Assembly: GCA_037074765.1 (NCBI GenBank)
Contig: JBAMDO010000575.1
Coordinates: 124,001-188,000 of the forward strand
Length of the DNA stretch: 64,000 nucleotides
DNA from: Mansonella perstans
Taxonomy: Eukaryota > Nematoda > Chromadorea > Rhabditida > Onchocercidae
Direction: 5' to 3'
Part shown: piece after piece, positions 24,581-38,300 of the stretch
Layout of the letters: every line of letters begins with the position of its first letter
Numbering within the stretch: position 1 is the stretch's first letter
Notes under the pieces: model-generated
The model's database searches: none
What the model was told of the DNA's origin: nothing
Seen by the model: the letters and a program-made list of their open reading frames with translations, nothing else
Translations under genes and position numbers: made by a program

Positions 24581-25920
24581 AAAGGATGCTCTAGCCAAAA
24601 CTTTTCCTGCTATTACCGTCCAATTCTCGCTAAGCCGTGACAAATGAACCTCAGAAATAAAGAGTAGGATCAGTTCTGCGCCCACAAAATCCATTATATG
24701 TAAATTAATTAATAACTGAAATACAAATTTAGAATGTAACTTATCCAGTAACCTTTATCATGATTAAAGTTTTTTAAATATTTTAAAAAGTTCCTTATTT
24801 TTAAAAGAAAAGGAATTCTCGGAACATACTGTTATAGTAAAAAACAGTCATGTGTTCTGAGCGCAGAGTAGCGTTATTCATTTATGATTAGCCTTGCTTT
24901 GACCATCTTTCGCTATTATATAATTCATTCAAAACAGGAAATGTTTTTTTGATGCATACAATATAAAAAGCAACCCGCTAGGTATTGCTTACATGAATTT
25001 CAGTGTCAGTTTTGAATTTGCTATTTAATTTGAAGTAATCGTGTTTAATGTTCGCATATAATCCGATGTTATGTTTTAATCAGTTGTTATTATGTTAATG
25101 GGAATAAACCTAAACTAAGTTGCATTGTGCTTTTCTGGCGACTCTGTTCATATCTGTATGAGGAAATTGCCTATCTTCTGACACTATTGAAGTTCCTGAG
25201 CGATACGATGCGTGGTGGTAAAGCAACGATTGACTCTGTCTCTAGCGTAGCGAAGTTTTGGGTTAGATGAGTGATGTAAACAGTTTTGTTTTAAGGTCGT
25301 GCCGTTTCAAGCTAGGATATTGTGACGGTTGCAAGGTGCCAGGGTGTAGTACTGGACAGATCGGGCAATCGGGAGAGGAGGATTCGATTTCAGTATCTTT
25401 GTTGTAGTTCTCTTTACAATTTAAGCAACTTCTAAATGATGCTGAAATGCATATTAACTATATTAGTCTCCTGACAATCATTATTCAAATATTGCAACAT
25501 TTAATGAGCTTTATCTTTTCCTTCCTATTCATATTGGAGTCATTCTTTTCTTTATGATGTTACTGTGACCAACATATGAAATTTCTTCAAAAAGTACTAT
25601 CAGTTTTTAAACTGGTGGTTTTCAACAGTGATCTGTGACAGTGGTAACGCGGCAGGGCGAACTTTTTTAAATAGAGAAATCTTTTTAAGCTGTACTTTGA
25701 TTCGTTTGTAAAGGGGGTGCAGGTTCAATACCGCAATAATGAGGACCAAACTGAATTTTCTATTAAAAACGTTCCTTCTTTTCTATATTATAATGTTGCT
25801 TTAAGTTTACTTCTCATTTATTATCTCATGATACGTATACCTAGGCTCATTTATTATCCCATTCTGTGCATTCCAGCTCACAAGAGATTGAATGCTTTTT
25901 TACACATTCATTCATATTTA
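24581..25920. other. Spacer with a GC-richer block near 25120-25400
   Basis: No gene recognised. The block around 25120-25400 is less AT-rich than its surroundings and lacks a long open frame. A GGTTCAATACC sequence at about 25729 resembles a tRNA B box but no tRNA fold could be built around it. Confidence 0.35.
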
Positions 25921-25921
25921 G

Positions 25922-26091
25922 TGTTATTGCGCGGTGAAAACATAGTTTCAATGATTGTTCAATCTAATGAACAAGACGAGGATTCGGAACAGCAGGGAAA
26001 AGTGGGAAATATTGGTGGACCTGGTGTCGTAAAACCAGCTGGATATGGCATGGGAACATCAATGGTTGGACCTCCTCGACCCGCCCCTGGT
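25922..26091 (+). pseudogene. Orphan SmB-like exon (snRNP core protein)
   Basis: Flanked by an acceptor (ATTTAG) and a donor (CCCCTG followed by GTTAGC). The exon reads LLRGENIVSMIVQ, then an acidic stretch and a Gly/Pro-rich tail (GGPGVVKPAGYGMG). That is the end of the second Sm motif and the start of the Gly-Pro tail of Sm protein B/N, a spliceosomal snRNP core subunit. The exons that should precede it, with the first Sm motif, were not found within 2 kb, so it is a stray exon or gene fragment. A different protein with a similar RGE motif cannot be excluded. Confidence 0.45.
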
Positions 26092-26376
26092 TAGCGTTTT
26101 TAACTTCATTCAAAATATGGAAATTATCCTCTTGCAATGTTTTTCTTTTGGTTTTTATACATGCTATTTCTTCCTAAGACGTACGTGTAGGCGTCTTTTT
26201 GCTGTGTATACCTTCGCAATAATTTCATTAGCTTGTTGTGGAAATATAAAAACGTTGCGCAAACTTCATTTTTACATTGTCAGGTTCACTTTCACAAGTT
26301 TTAAAATATATTTATTATTCCCTTCAATCTATTGTTTTGAGAAAAAATGCAATAAATTATTATCCATGTAAATATA

Positions 26377-29300
26377 TTACACATTATAGAGCGGTGATGC
26401 TGCCGATGTTTGCAATTCAACTTGTGAAATTTTATAGCGTACATCTTTAAGCCACTGTTGCAGTGGTGCGGAATTCAATGATGGTTGATTTTCGCAAGAA
26501 TCCAATTTTAGTCGTAATTTATTAGGAATTTGAGCGTGATAAGCGGTTAGGATCGGTTGCCACATAGCACCCATTTGACCGAGTATTGCTGAATTACATT
26601 GTCGCAGGGCTTGCATTGTATTGAGGAAATGTAAATTGACCATGTCTGCTAGCTAAAAGGACTTGATTTATATGTTGGTGATATGCATGGCAATCAAATG
26701 ATAGTATAAAAATTTTTCATTGATAAGAAATAGCTGAAGGCAAAAAAACTGTTCTATCATCTGGGTGATATTATCATGCCTAGAATTCCTTTAACATAAA
26801 TCCTGAAAGGTAGTAGTTATACCTGACCCGATTAATCATTATCAGGTCAAAAAAATCGATATTAAACTTGTCATTTTGCAACTCTAAAGCTATTTACTTG
26901 AAATCTCAATTGAAAAATAAACGTACCACTTTGGAATGTGATAAAAGCTGTAGAATAGCTGGTGTAACTCGAGCCCAAAAATCCAAAATATTTGCTAATG
27001 AAGAAAGCTGAGGCTCATCTGATGTTAATGCAGCTCGTTCACAATAAACAGTCCATAGTTGACACAAATGAAAAGCATGGAAAAGTGCTGACATATGAAC
27101 AACTGATTCCTAAATAATGGTTGAAAAATTTATTTGAAAAAATTCATATTTATATCTTTCTCATACAAATCAATAAAAATTCAAAAATGTGATTGAAATC
27201 ATTAGCCCTTTAAATTTAGCGTAAATAAGGCTAAAAATTAAGAAAAGAAAAAAAAAAACCTTTGACTGATCAGCAAAACCAGCAAGTACAAAATGAATAT
27301 AATCAGCCATATGTTGTGAGCAACTAATCGGTATTGGTAAACATGGTTGATTAGCCTGAAGTGCTCCAAGTAATAGCCATGAAAGTAATCGTACGTTTGT
27401 TACAGCTTCCGCAAATGCACTTGGCATAGATTGCGTTACGGATGGCGGTGACATTAACCATGGCAGGTAACGATTCTGCAACATACATTTCTTCTTTAAA
27501 CAGTATGATCAATTTTTATTCTATACATTGGCTATTAGAAGATTACAATTCATTGGTTACAAAAATTTATTTGAAACAGAAAATATTATGATATTTATGA
27601 AGAAAGTATTAATAAATTATAAACAGAAAAAATTGAAAGGATTTTCAAGAAAAGGAAATCAATATGTGCGCAATTCTTATATACACGGATAAGGATATGT
27701 GTAATATGCATAATTGAACAAACTGTTTCCGGAATTAGAGACTCTTATAGAGGCAGTAATGTTATTATTTGCAATCAATACTGAAATTCTTTATTATCAA
27801 TTTAAAGACATCATTGCTTCAATGATTAAACATGATAAGGGATCTGAAAATATCAAAGAAATAAGATCAATGGAAAAGATGGAAAAAATTTTGAAATTTG
27901 ACAGAAATCAATTTAAAGCGTTGCAGACAAACTATTTGATCAAAGAATTGATAAAAAAGAATAATTGAACTCAAATAATCCGAGAAGGAATGCATTGGAT
28001 AAGAAGATAAGTTGCAAAGGGTCTTACAAACTTGTCCTAATTAATTATCTCATCTCGCTCCCATGAAAGAAACGACTTTAAGCAGTTACGATCTAAACAG
28101 TTCTTTAACTCATATCAGTCCTGAAGATAGAATAAGTCCAACACCGATATTAACAAGTTTCTAAAAAATGATGCTAGAGTTACCACAGTTCGAGAATCAC
28201 GCACACCTGATCGGCTCATTTCAACACCAACAATTTGTGCCACTGATGATTTGATATCACCACCAATACTATCGGAATTGGTGATTTTCTAAAAAATTAT
28301 TTCTTTAAAATTGAAATTAACCACTCTAGAATTGAGAGAAGAAGATTTTAAAAAAGAATCCCTAAGGAAGATACTGAAAAACTGCAAAAATTTAATAATT
28401 GAATATCTTTATATACATATACACGTACCTTAATTTCGGTAAGCACATGTAGATCGGAAATAAAATCAATAAAATCAAAGATATGCGGTCGGACAGCATC
28501 ACAAGCTGCCGTATTATACTGAAAGTTGAATTAATAAAAGTGACAAGTGGAAATTTGCTCCAATTAGGGTTAATTATCAGGAGAATCCCAAAAATCTCAT
28601 CAGCTACGATGCGATTCGTTTTTCTTAAAAAAATCATACAGCAACAAAGTTTAATACAAAAATGAGATTAGCGGATGAAAAATTAAACACGATAACTAAT
28701 TAATTAATCAATGCGTATTGTATTTATTTATTAAATAGAAGGAAAAAATTTTGATGAATAGTAAAAAAATCTTTATCATATAAGTTCTATTAGTCTATGA
28801 AACATTTCACCTAAGATATCTGAAGGTTCTTCAAAATACATATATAGTAACAATCCCATGAAATACTTAAACATTATGATCATATATCACAGCCACGATC
28901 CTTATCTGATCATCAACAATTCAGCCATGAACCTTACCTGATCATCAACAATTTCTACCGAAACATCTTCGCCAGCGTCTTGCAATATTAAATCTATCAC
29001 TATCATATAATTATGCTCATTCATATCACATTTAAATTTCAATGCTTGCACAAGTTCCGAGACAATTGCTTTTGTCAAAAATTGCTTATCACGATCCTGC
29101 AAAATTTTTTCTTCTCTCAGAAACAAACATCCAGCGACAATTGTATTTCTATTAAGAAATTAGAATATTAATAACTGAAAAAAATGCATATAAAGAAATA
29201 AAAAAAGAAATGAGTAAGAAGACATTTTAAAAGAAATTAAATAAATTTACTTTTAATAAGGCACGATTGCATGCCGTACAAACAGCCAAAAGATCCAATA

Positions 29301-32300
29301 GATCGGCTTTGCATTCATGTAATGCTTCTGTAAGCCACTTAGAAAATCCCTCTACCAGCGATACTGAACTCTGTAATAATTATTAAGCTATTGAATTGAA
29401 TTATATTCTTTCTTCTTCAAGGCTTCATAATTTTTTCACTTAGTCTTCTACCACTTCACTTTCTCAACATTCTCCATTTACTGAAACTACACCTTTGCTA
29501 AATCACCAGTACCATAATATAAAAGAAACAAAACAAATTTCGAACTTTAAATGTAGAGAAGTTATGTACTCGTAGAACAGCTACCATTACACCAATGCAA
29601 TTTTTGAATTCAGTACAAATCGGATTTCTATCAGTTTGCAATTGCATCTACAAGTTCAATATTTAAAATGAATTTTTAAACTAAATGTAGTTGTGAGGAA
29701 GCAGCAATTTAGAGAAGCATCAATCAGTTAAAGGAATTAAATAACCAATAAGGGTGTAAATGTTTGCAATAATTAGTGCAAAATTTAAACTGAAAAGATT
29801 GAAATAATCAAAAATTACTCAAAAATCAAACGGATGATTCTTTTAATTAATAAACATTGTAAGATATTTGTACAGAAGAGATAGTAAAAGCGATAATGAT
29901 AATGCTGTATTAAAATGACAAGGGACTTGACATAATTAGTGAATTACAGCAGGAAATTTTTGGGTAAAAGAAAATGTTACCTTCGAAAGATATTGACGAA
30001 AGAATGAATCGAGCAAATTAGTAACGATATTCCAATGGGAGAAATATGCATCAGGTGATACATATTCCACATATACTGACAAATTAAACAAAATTCGAGA
30101 CAGTCGATTAGGCCAGTCTTCCAGAATATCCTGAAATAAATTCCTTTAATTTTTTCCTTTCCAATATTATTATTACTACGCTATTATTGTCATTTTTATC
30201 ATTATTATTATTACTTTTATTATTGCTGCTATTATTATTATCATTATTATTATTATTATCATAATTAATTATTATGATATTATATGACACCATTCAAACG
30301 GTTTGATCGTTGTTCTGAAATTTAATCGTATTGATTCGAATTTTTAAACTTAATAAGGAATTCTAATTAAAATTCAGAAAAACTAGAAAAAAATAACTTC
30401 GAGCAAATACTGAATAACGGAAACTGGATTTAATTCAGCAAAATCAGCTAATGCAAATGATATCGTAGACCAAAACTGATTGACCCGTTCAATATTTGTA
30501 TCAAACAATTGCAAAAATATTCCGCTTGATGACAACTGAAAAGTTTCGCGCTATCACGAAAATTATTCCATATTTCCCATATCGCTTTCAATCTAAGCCC
30601 AACTATTAATAGGAAAGAAACTTTTTATAAAAACCAACAAAAAATTAGCAAATTATACAAAAGTATCAAAATTTCTAAGCAGTATGAAACACAAACTTGA
30701 TGCAACAGAACGCGAATTAACTGCTTTGCAACACTGCGACAATTTCCGGCAACAAACATCAATGTATCATGCCATGGATGTAGTGGCCTTTCAATTAATC
30801 TAAACATTTACAATCATAACTTATCAAAAATTTTCGATAATAAATCACTACAACATTTTTTTCCAAATCAATGTATTAACCTGGTAATGGTACTGATGAT
30901 ACGGAAGAGTAATGGAGCTGCCATTGCAGGTTCTCGATGAATAAACGTTTCCAAAGCAATCATACACAACGATAATGTTTCTTCATCGAAATTTCCCAAC
31001 AGTTCATTGCAATAACCGCATCGATACTTACGTTTATCCATGATTAAGTCATTTGTTGCTATAATAAAGTTAACTGCTCAGTTGACAATTACCTCAGTTG
31101 ACAATTGCCCTACAAATCTCATTGTAAACTTCTCACGATCTTCGTTATAATTCTTATTTAACTCTTGCACAATCAAAATTATTAGTGCTAATCTGAAATT
31201 AATTAACACTAAGCTATGAAAAATACGTTGGAAGTGATGCTTTGTTCGATCTGCCAGCTTTTTACCATGCTTCATAACTTCTTCTCCAATTGCTTCCAAT
31301 TTCCCTTCATTTATCTGAAACAAATGACACCGTTGTTGTTATGATTTAGTTCCAATCAAGAAAATTAAGCCAAATGGAAATCTAACGGTGAAACCAAGTT
31401 CACTAAATCTTGATGTTATGTAATTCGGAAAGACCTTTAATTACAAGTCATACAATTAATTTCATATAATAATTCATAAATATCAACGAATGTGATAAAA
31501 TTTGCAATAAATAAGTGAATTAAGTTATTCATCCATAACATTTCTCTCATCTTAAAATTCTTTTAATTTCACTGCAAATTTACGATTATTTCTTCTTTAT
31601 GACTTACATTAACGGCAGAATTGGATGAGCATAAAACAAGTGTCTCAGGCCGATGTAACTTATCAGTGCCACATTCATTTTCCAACTCTTCTTCATCAGA
31701 ACTTGATAATGGATCTATTTCGATCTTTACCGGTGGTGCTTTCATATTACAGACATGAGCCTTTAAGAAAATCTAATAAAATTAAAATTACAGGAAATAT
31801 CAAATGGTAAAATGGTTTCGACAAGGAATAATCACCTTCGTAAAATTATCTTTAAGAGTAGGAAAAAAATAATTTAGGAATGTTTTCATTTCAATTTCTT
31901 TCAAGAAAAACGGTTCAGAAGGAATAAAACAATAAGAGTGTTACATTGAGAAAGACTTACTTCAGTTTCAAGGGTGCAAATAATTATTAAAATAAGTTTT
32001 CGCAAATATTCGCTTAAAGGTGGCGCATCATATCGATACTACAAATAAATCATATTGTATCAATACTGACAACAAATTAATTGTTAAATCGTTTTTAACA
32101 TTTGCATGTTAAATCGCAATCAAAATGGCACTGAATCAAGACAAGTTAATCTTTAAAAAACATAAATAGAACTGAATTAAAAGACTGAAACAGCATGGAT
32201 AATTTATTAATTAAGAGTAAAATACCGGACGAAAGGGAACCATGAAATTTCCTATCTCCCGATTCCATGTCTCCTTTATGATAGACATTAAGCATTTAAT

Positions 32301-35300
32301 ATCCATATATCGGCATTTAAAAATTCATTTTTTCACTTTTCACGCGAATAATACGAAAAAATCAAATTATTCAGTGAGAATTTCTTATTTCATTTCATTT
32401 CCAATTTTGCTCTTCAGAAACCTTGTAAAGGATAATAATAACTGAGTTGAGCCAAAAATATCGAGCGTTGATGTCCAGTAAGGTAAGTGAATACTCGGTT
32501 AGTGGTTGATCACTGACCAGTTTTTGAGGAGATGGCAAATGAAGTAGGAGTTGCACGCCAAGCATCAAAATCTGTAACATATTCAATTATCATTTGAAAC
32601 CAATTTTTGCCAAAATTTAGTCTTTCTTCTTCCTAGCACTAACTTTAATCAGGAAAACGTAGTTATTTCGAATACGATAAAATGATTTTTGCATACAGTA
32701 TGATAATGGCTAGAAGATAACGCCATCATCCTACTAATAAAATAGCACTGATAACTTCTTTTCAAATATCGTTGGCAATACAAAGATACCTTATATTAGC
32801 ATGAAAACAATATTTTGCTGAGCATTTTAGTCAATCAATCCTCTTACCTGATTTCCCACCACTAAATTGGAATCCAAAATTTCCGGTAAACCACTTAAAA
32901 AGCTATTGCACACCGCTGATTTCCTGAAATATTTATCAGTTTTTGGCATAAGCATAAATTAATTTTTTCTTTATTTAATAGTGAGTAAATCTAACTTGCA
33001 AACAACTTCATTAATGAATTCATTCTCATTTCATATTTGCTTATACAGTGATAAGAGAAAATATAGAAAAATTTAATTGAAATACTGAACAAACCTTAAT
33101 ATTTTAGGCGGTACGATGAAACATTTCTCGGAATTACTGTAGCCAATAAGAGCATTGAAATGTCGAAAAAGTAAACTTTGCTTCTTAGCATTTGTTTTTT
33201 CATTACCATTTTTATTTTTACAAAGGAATGACACGAATAATGAAACTGTCAGGTAAACAATGTACCGTTCCGGATTGTCGATATCAACTACTCGATTCAG
33301 TAATAAACTCATATTGCTCTCTTCATCCGTAAATTCTCGTAAGCGTGGAAATGCTTCTGAAACCAGTCATAGTTATTCATGGTAGTTAAAATTTTCTATT
33401 GGTCAAATTCGTAGCAATTCAGAAGTTTGAGTAGCAGTTTTCTTCGTTACGATATCTGTTATGATAAATCAGAATAATGAAAGACATTAATTCTCCTTCA
33501 TGGAACTCATTTCAAATTCATAACATTCAATATATTTATTCCAGCATTGTTGCCATAAAAAAAACATTTGATAAGATCAATGATTGCCAAATTTAGAAAA
33601 GTAATTGCTATATTCAATAAATATTTCAAATATTTGAAATAATATTTCTCAAGAGTGAAACCTACCGCCATCATACGATGAACTATGCAACGATTCTTTC
33701 ATTTCTTCCGCTGGAAAGAAAAATTACTGTGAAAAATACAAAGGAAAAAATATATGCAAATACAATGTAATCATTTTTAAATGGATGCGTGCATTGCTAT
33801 AGAACAATTAAAAGTGATAGATTTGAATTTTCATTAATAAGTCTAATTAGGCTTATTAATGATTGGAGTAACTCTGATTAAAATGAATAGAGAAAGATTG
33901 GTGCAAATTAAACATATTTTAGAAATACCAGTAATGTCCAATCTATTTATTATAAAATTTAAGTAATTTAATTAAAATTATTGCAATTAATTCTTTTGTT
34001 AATATTTTTTCGAGTTAATTAAGTCGTGCGGCAGTACCGTATTAATCTCTACCGCATTCATGTGTTCAATACTTGCGCGTTCCATTTTAACTAGACCGAA
34101 TCTGAATCGATTTTCAACTCATTCTCCACTGTTATCAAGGCTATTCCAACCACAGAAAGACGACATCTTTCACAGTCAAAGAATAAGAAATTAAACCAAT
34201 TCTCTGCAACTTCATTAGCAACTGGCTCACCTGGCCTTAAAATTCTATGAATATCGCCTAATGCATCTTCTCTGGAAGCGTTCTTGTCAATTATCAAGGT
34301 TTTTCTTTTATGTATGGTTCAACTCTTACATTATCGATATCTAATATATTAATTTCTTTAATATCGGCAGCTTTATTTGCTTAAAGAGATCGCTCGCTAT
34401 CCTATCGTCACCTGCTGAAAGTAATTCCTCGCCACTTTCTCAACTGGATCCTCAAAAAACCAAAATCCTCCCCATCCTAATTCTCTATATGCCCATAACT
34501 TCCAAGCGCTATACCTGCGCTTAAAAAACACTAAGACATTAGAGAACAAATCCGCATTACTTCAGCTTAAAATTTACCAATTTTATTAAATTTAAGAGCC
34601 GATATTGTAACTGAATAACCTATGGGAAATCCAACATACTCTAAGTACAGAATAGGAGAGTGCATTGCAAGAGCAATATCTTGCAATATCCTGGATTTAA
34701 TCCAAATCCATGTGTTAGTACGATTTTTTTCTCCCACTTTTTTTTTTGAAATGAAAACATAAAACAACAAAATGATCGAACGGAAAACTGATTGGACATA
34801 ATTAAAAAGTAAAGTTATCAATTTTTATAAGTACTATCTTGATAATAAATTCCAATTGTCCAGTGTAGATTGATGTCCATAGGATAAATTGGTGTACTGA
34901 TGAATATATTGTGCATCATTCACGAGTAAACGGTATATCAAGGATGTCATCATATATAATGACATCGATGATAATAGTGAATACATACTATTCATAGATC
35001 TAACCAAAGCTGATACAACATTTGTAAATGATTGTATATGTTTGAATAATCGCCAGACAGAGATAATCTAACGATGATAACCATGTGACCGATCTTTCTT
35101 CGACCATTGATGAATGAACTTGTACAACTTTTCACTTCACCATCTTTTCCTCTAGTTGATTAGTTACTAATTAGCTAATTGCTCACTTTTAATCCCTAAT
35201 TCGATTATAATCGTCCATTTTATTTCTTCATATGATAACTTGAATATGACCTCCATAATGCGTTTCAAATGTTATTAAGTTGGCCTGTTATTGGCAAGAA

Positions 35301-38300
35301 TTGCCATTATCAAGACAGTGGCAAATTTTGGGACAGAATTACTAGCCTATTTCAATATTGCAGAACTGACCTACTTTTAATATTTTGAACACAATTTAAG
35401 GTCTTATTTATTTTTCTGGACAATATTAATGATAGACAGATCATTTGAAGTGAAAGAAAATGATTTTATGATTGATATGAAAGACAGAAATCAATAATCA
35501 ACAGTTCATAGGTTTTTTTTTTATATTAAGAAAAATTTGGAAACATACATAATGGTCGAAGTATTGCAGTACTGAGCTGATGACGCATTGAATTATTCTG
35601 TAAGGTTCGAACGATCGATTGAGCATTGGAATTATTCTCGATGATTTGACGGGCACGAGTTACTTTTCGTTGGTGAAATTCACTCAATGAATCCGAGTGA
35701 GACAGGCCTGAATTTCAATTTCATTTTTTTTAAAGATTATTTTTTCAATTTCTGCTCATTCCGTGATATCTTGTGCTATTAAAATTCATTTACTATAAAT
35801 GCAAAGTATTACTATATTTTTCAGTATATTTTTCAAGTGGATAATATAATAAAAGATTCAATGCCAAGTAAATCATCATTTTCAACTTGATCTATTTCAT
35901 TTATTAGATTTACGAGAAAAAAGAAGCAATGAAATCAATAATAATAAATAATTCTTTTGAACTAACTAAACCACAAGTATCGATGATGACCTATAGCTGA
36001 ATCCTTCATTAAATAGCACTAAGTAAAGCTAACACTAAAATTTAACGCAGTTATACAAGAAAATAAATTGACCAAGCACAACGTTAGATTCGCGATTCTT
36101 CATAAGAAGTTGGTTCTCGATAGCAAGTTCTTCAAATCGTCGATCGAAAAATTCCCACGTGAGAATTTCCTGATCCGGAAGGATTGATGCCAATTGTTGG
36201 ATTCGAGTAATAATCAATGCTCGATCAAGAAATGAACTATCAAATTGCGATTCCAAACAAAGACACATCAACTGTAATAGTTATATATATGTATTAAATT
36301 TCAAAATTTAAATTCTCTCTTTTTTTAATTTCGAAGTTTAAAGCCATCATCATCTACGATTACGAAAGTTCGGCAGAAATTTTTCGAGATTTTTTTAAAC
36401 CAACACTAATAACTTGAATGACAAGAGTTTAAACAAAATATTCGGTTTCTTTTTTCAGATAACTGCTATATTTATTAGTTTTACATTCATAACAAATAAT
36501 GTCCAATTAATCTAATTAATTAATTACTAAAAAGCAAACTAGTCGTAATTTTTCCAACCTTTAAAGAAGCTGAAGGCATATGTTGGATGGATAGTAATGC
36601 CTGTTGAACAACAGCTACATTCGGATCATCAACTGATGCAATCAGATGTGTAATACAACAACTTAGGCTTGTTTGAATTACTTTGTTTGAGTTAATTGGT
36701 AAAGCATTTGCTAGCTGGAGAAGTACACTTGATCGTTCTACTATAAAATCATATTAACATAACTTTTTCTTTTAGAGAAATGAAGATCTAATAATGTCGA
36801 AAAATATTCATTAAGCGAAGCTAATCTTTTTCTTACTAAATTACATAGAAAGAGAAAAAACTAATACAGCTATTTAAAGATAATAGAAATTTTTAAAAAA
36901 TTAAAAAAAGAAAGAAAGAACCTAGTAACTGAACTATTCATTATTTACGCAAGACTATAGATTATAAGAATGTTTTTTCTTTCTAAAAATGAAAAATAAA
37001 ATTTATGTTGTAATTAATTTACCAGCTAAAAATCGTTCCTCCCATCGCTGATCGGTAAATTGTGAATTAACCACTTTCCAGAACATTTCTTCACCACTTG
37101 GTAATGTTATACAATGCATAATTAATGGAATTACTAATTCAGCTAACTGGAATTGTATTCTTTGTTGTACCAAAAATTAGTTGGAAAATTAAAAAAAAAT
37201 CAAATGATAAAATTTAATTTTCTCTATGGATGTTTGTTTATTTGCATTCAAATTTGGTTACACTTTCCATTTTCAATTCTATGAAAATATAAGATGTGGA
37301 AAAGAATTCATTCTTAGAAGTCAAATAATGTAGTGCAGAAGTTCAAGTTACTTTAACCTGTGAGCGGTCTGAACGAAGTAAAGTCCAAAGTTTTGGTATC
37401 AGTAAATTTTCCTGCGCCCAAATTAAATAGCCTCGATGTTCATGACGAGCGTTCAACAACGATTCACAATGAAGACATAAAAATTTCACTGTTGTAAGCA
37501 TAAAGTAATGAGCATCTGCTTCATATTCCATTTCCAGATTCTAAAAATAAACTGGATTTTACTATTCAAACTTACTCATTCTATTAAGTAAATTCTTCGA
37601 TGAGTTACATTGTGAAATTAATGAAAAAGTTTTTTTTTGAAAAGGAAGGAACTGAGTTGACAAGATTCATTTATGGATCAATTCTTTACTCTTGAAAAGT
37701 CTTTTTAACTCGACTTATAACCTCTAACTTCAATTCTAACCGTTAAGATGGAATGGATAAGGCGAAGTTGAGCTGGCAAATCAGAAAGTGCAAAACGGAA
37801 ACGTCCCACCGAAGTATTCCAAAATTTCGTTGTTTGCTTTTCCGCCGTATCCTCCACTGGTGACCCTTTGACATCTTCCACCAATGATGAAATAATATGA
37901 TATGTTTCACGTCCTACATCTATTTCCGTCAACGTTGTTGCATGTGCGACAGCCGTTTCTACCTAATAAAAATAATAAACAATTATTCGGTGGTTAATTA
38001 AAATATTATATTATTATACCTCAACAAACAGTAGTGCTGCTACAGTATCAATGTTTAAAAAAAACCAAATTTTGAAAAAAAAATTCTAAAACGGAATATC
38101 TTCAAATGGGTAATAAAAATCTAAGATTTTTGAAATCATCAAGTTGGTAAGATAAAATTTTTTCGCCTATTAATTGCATGTAATTTCACAAACCTCTTCA
38201 CTAGGCAATACGCCAACAAATTCAATACTTGTTTCATGGATAGTAGCCGTTTGGAATTGAAGTTCAGCAGTGCGTGATTTTGCTGACTTATCAATAAGTG

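Noticed and set aside
25620..25740. tRNA-like A-box and B-box words
   Set aside because: GGTTCAATACC and TGGTAACGCG are about 80 bp apart and no acceptor stem or cloverleaf could be formed.
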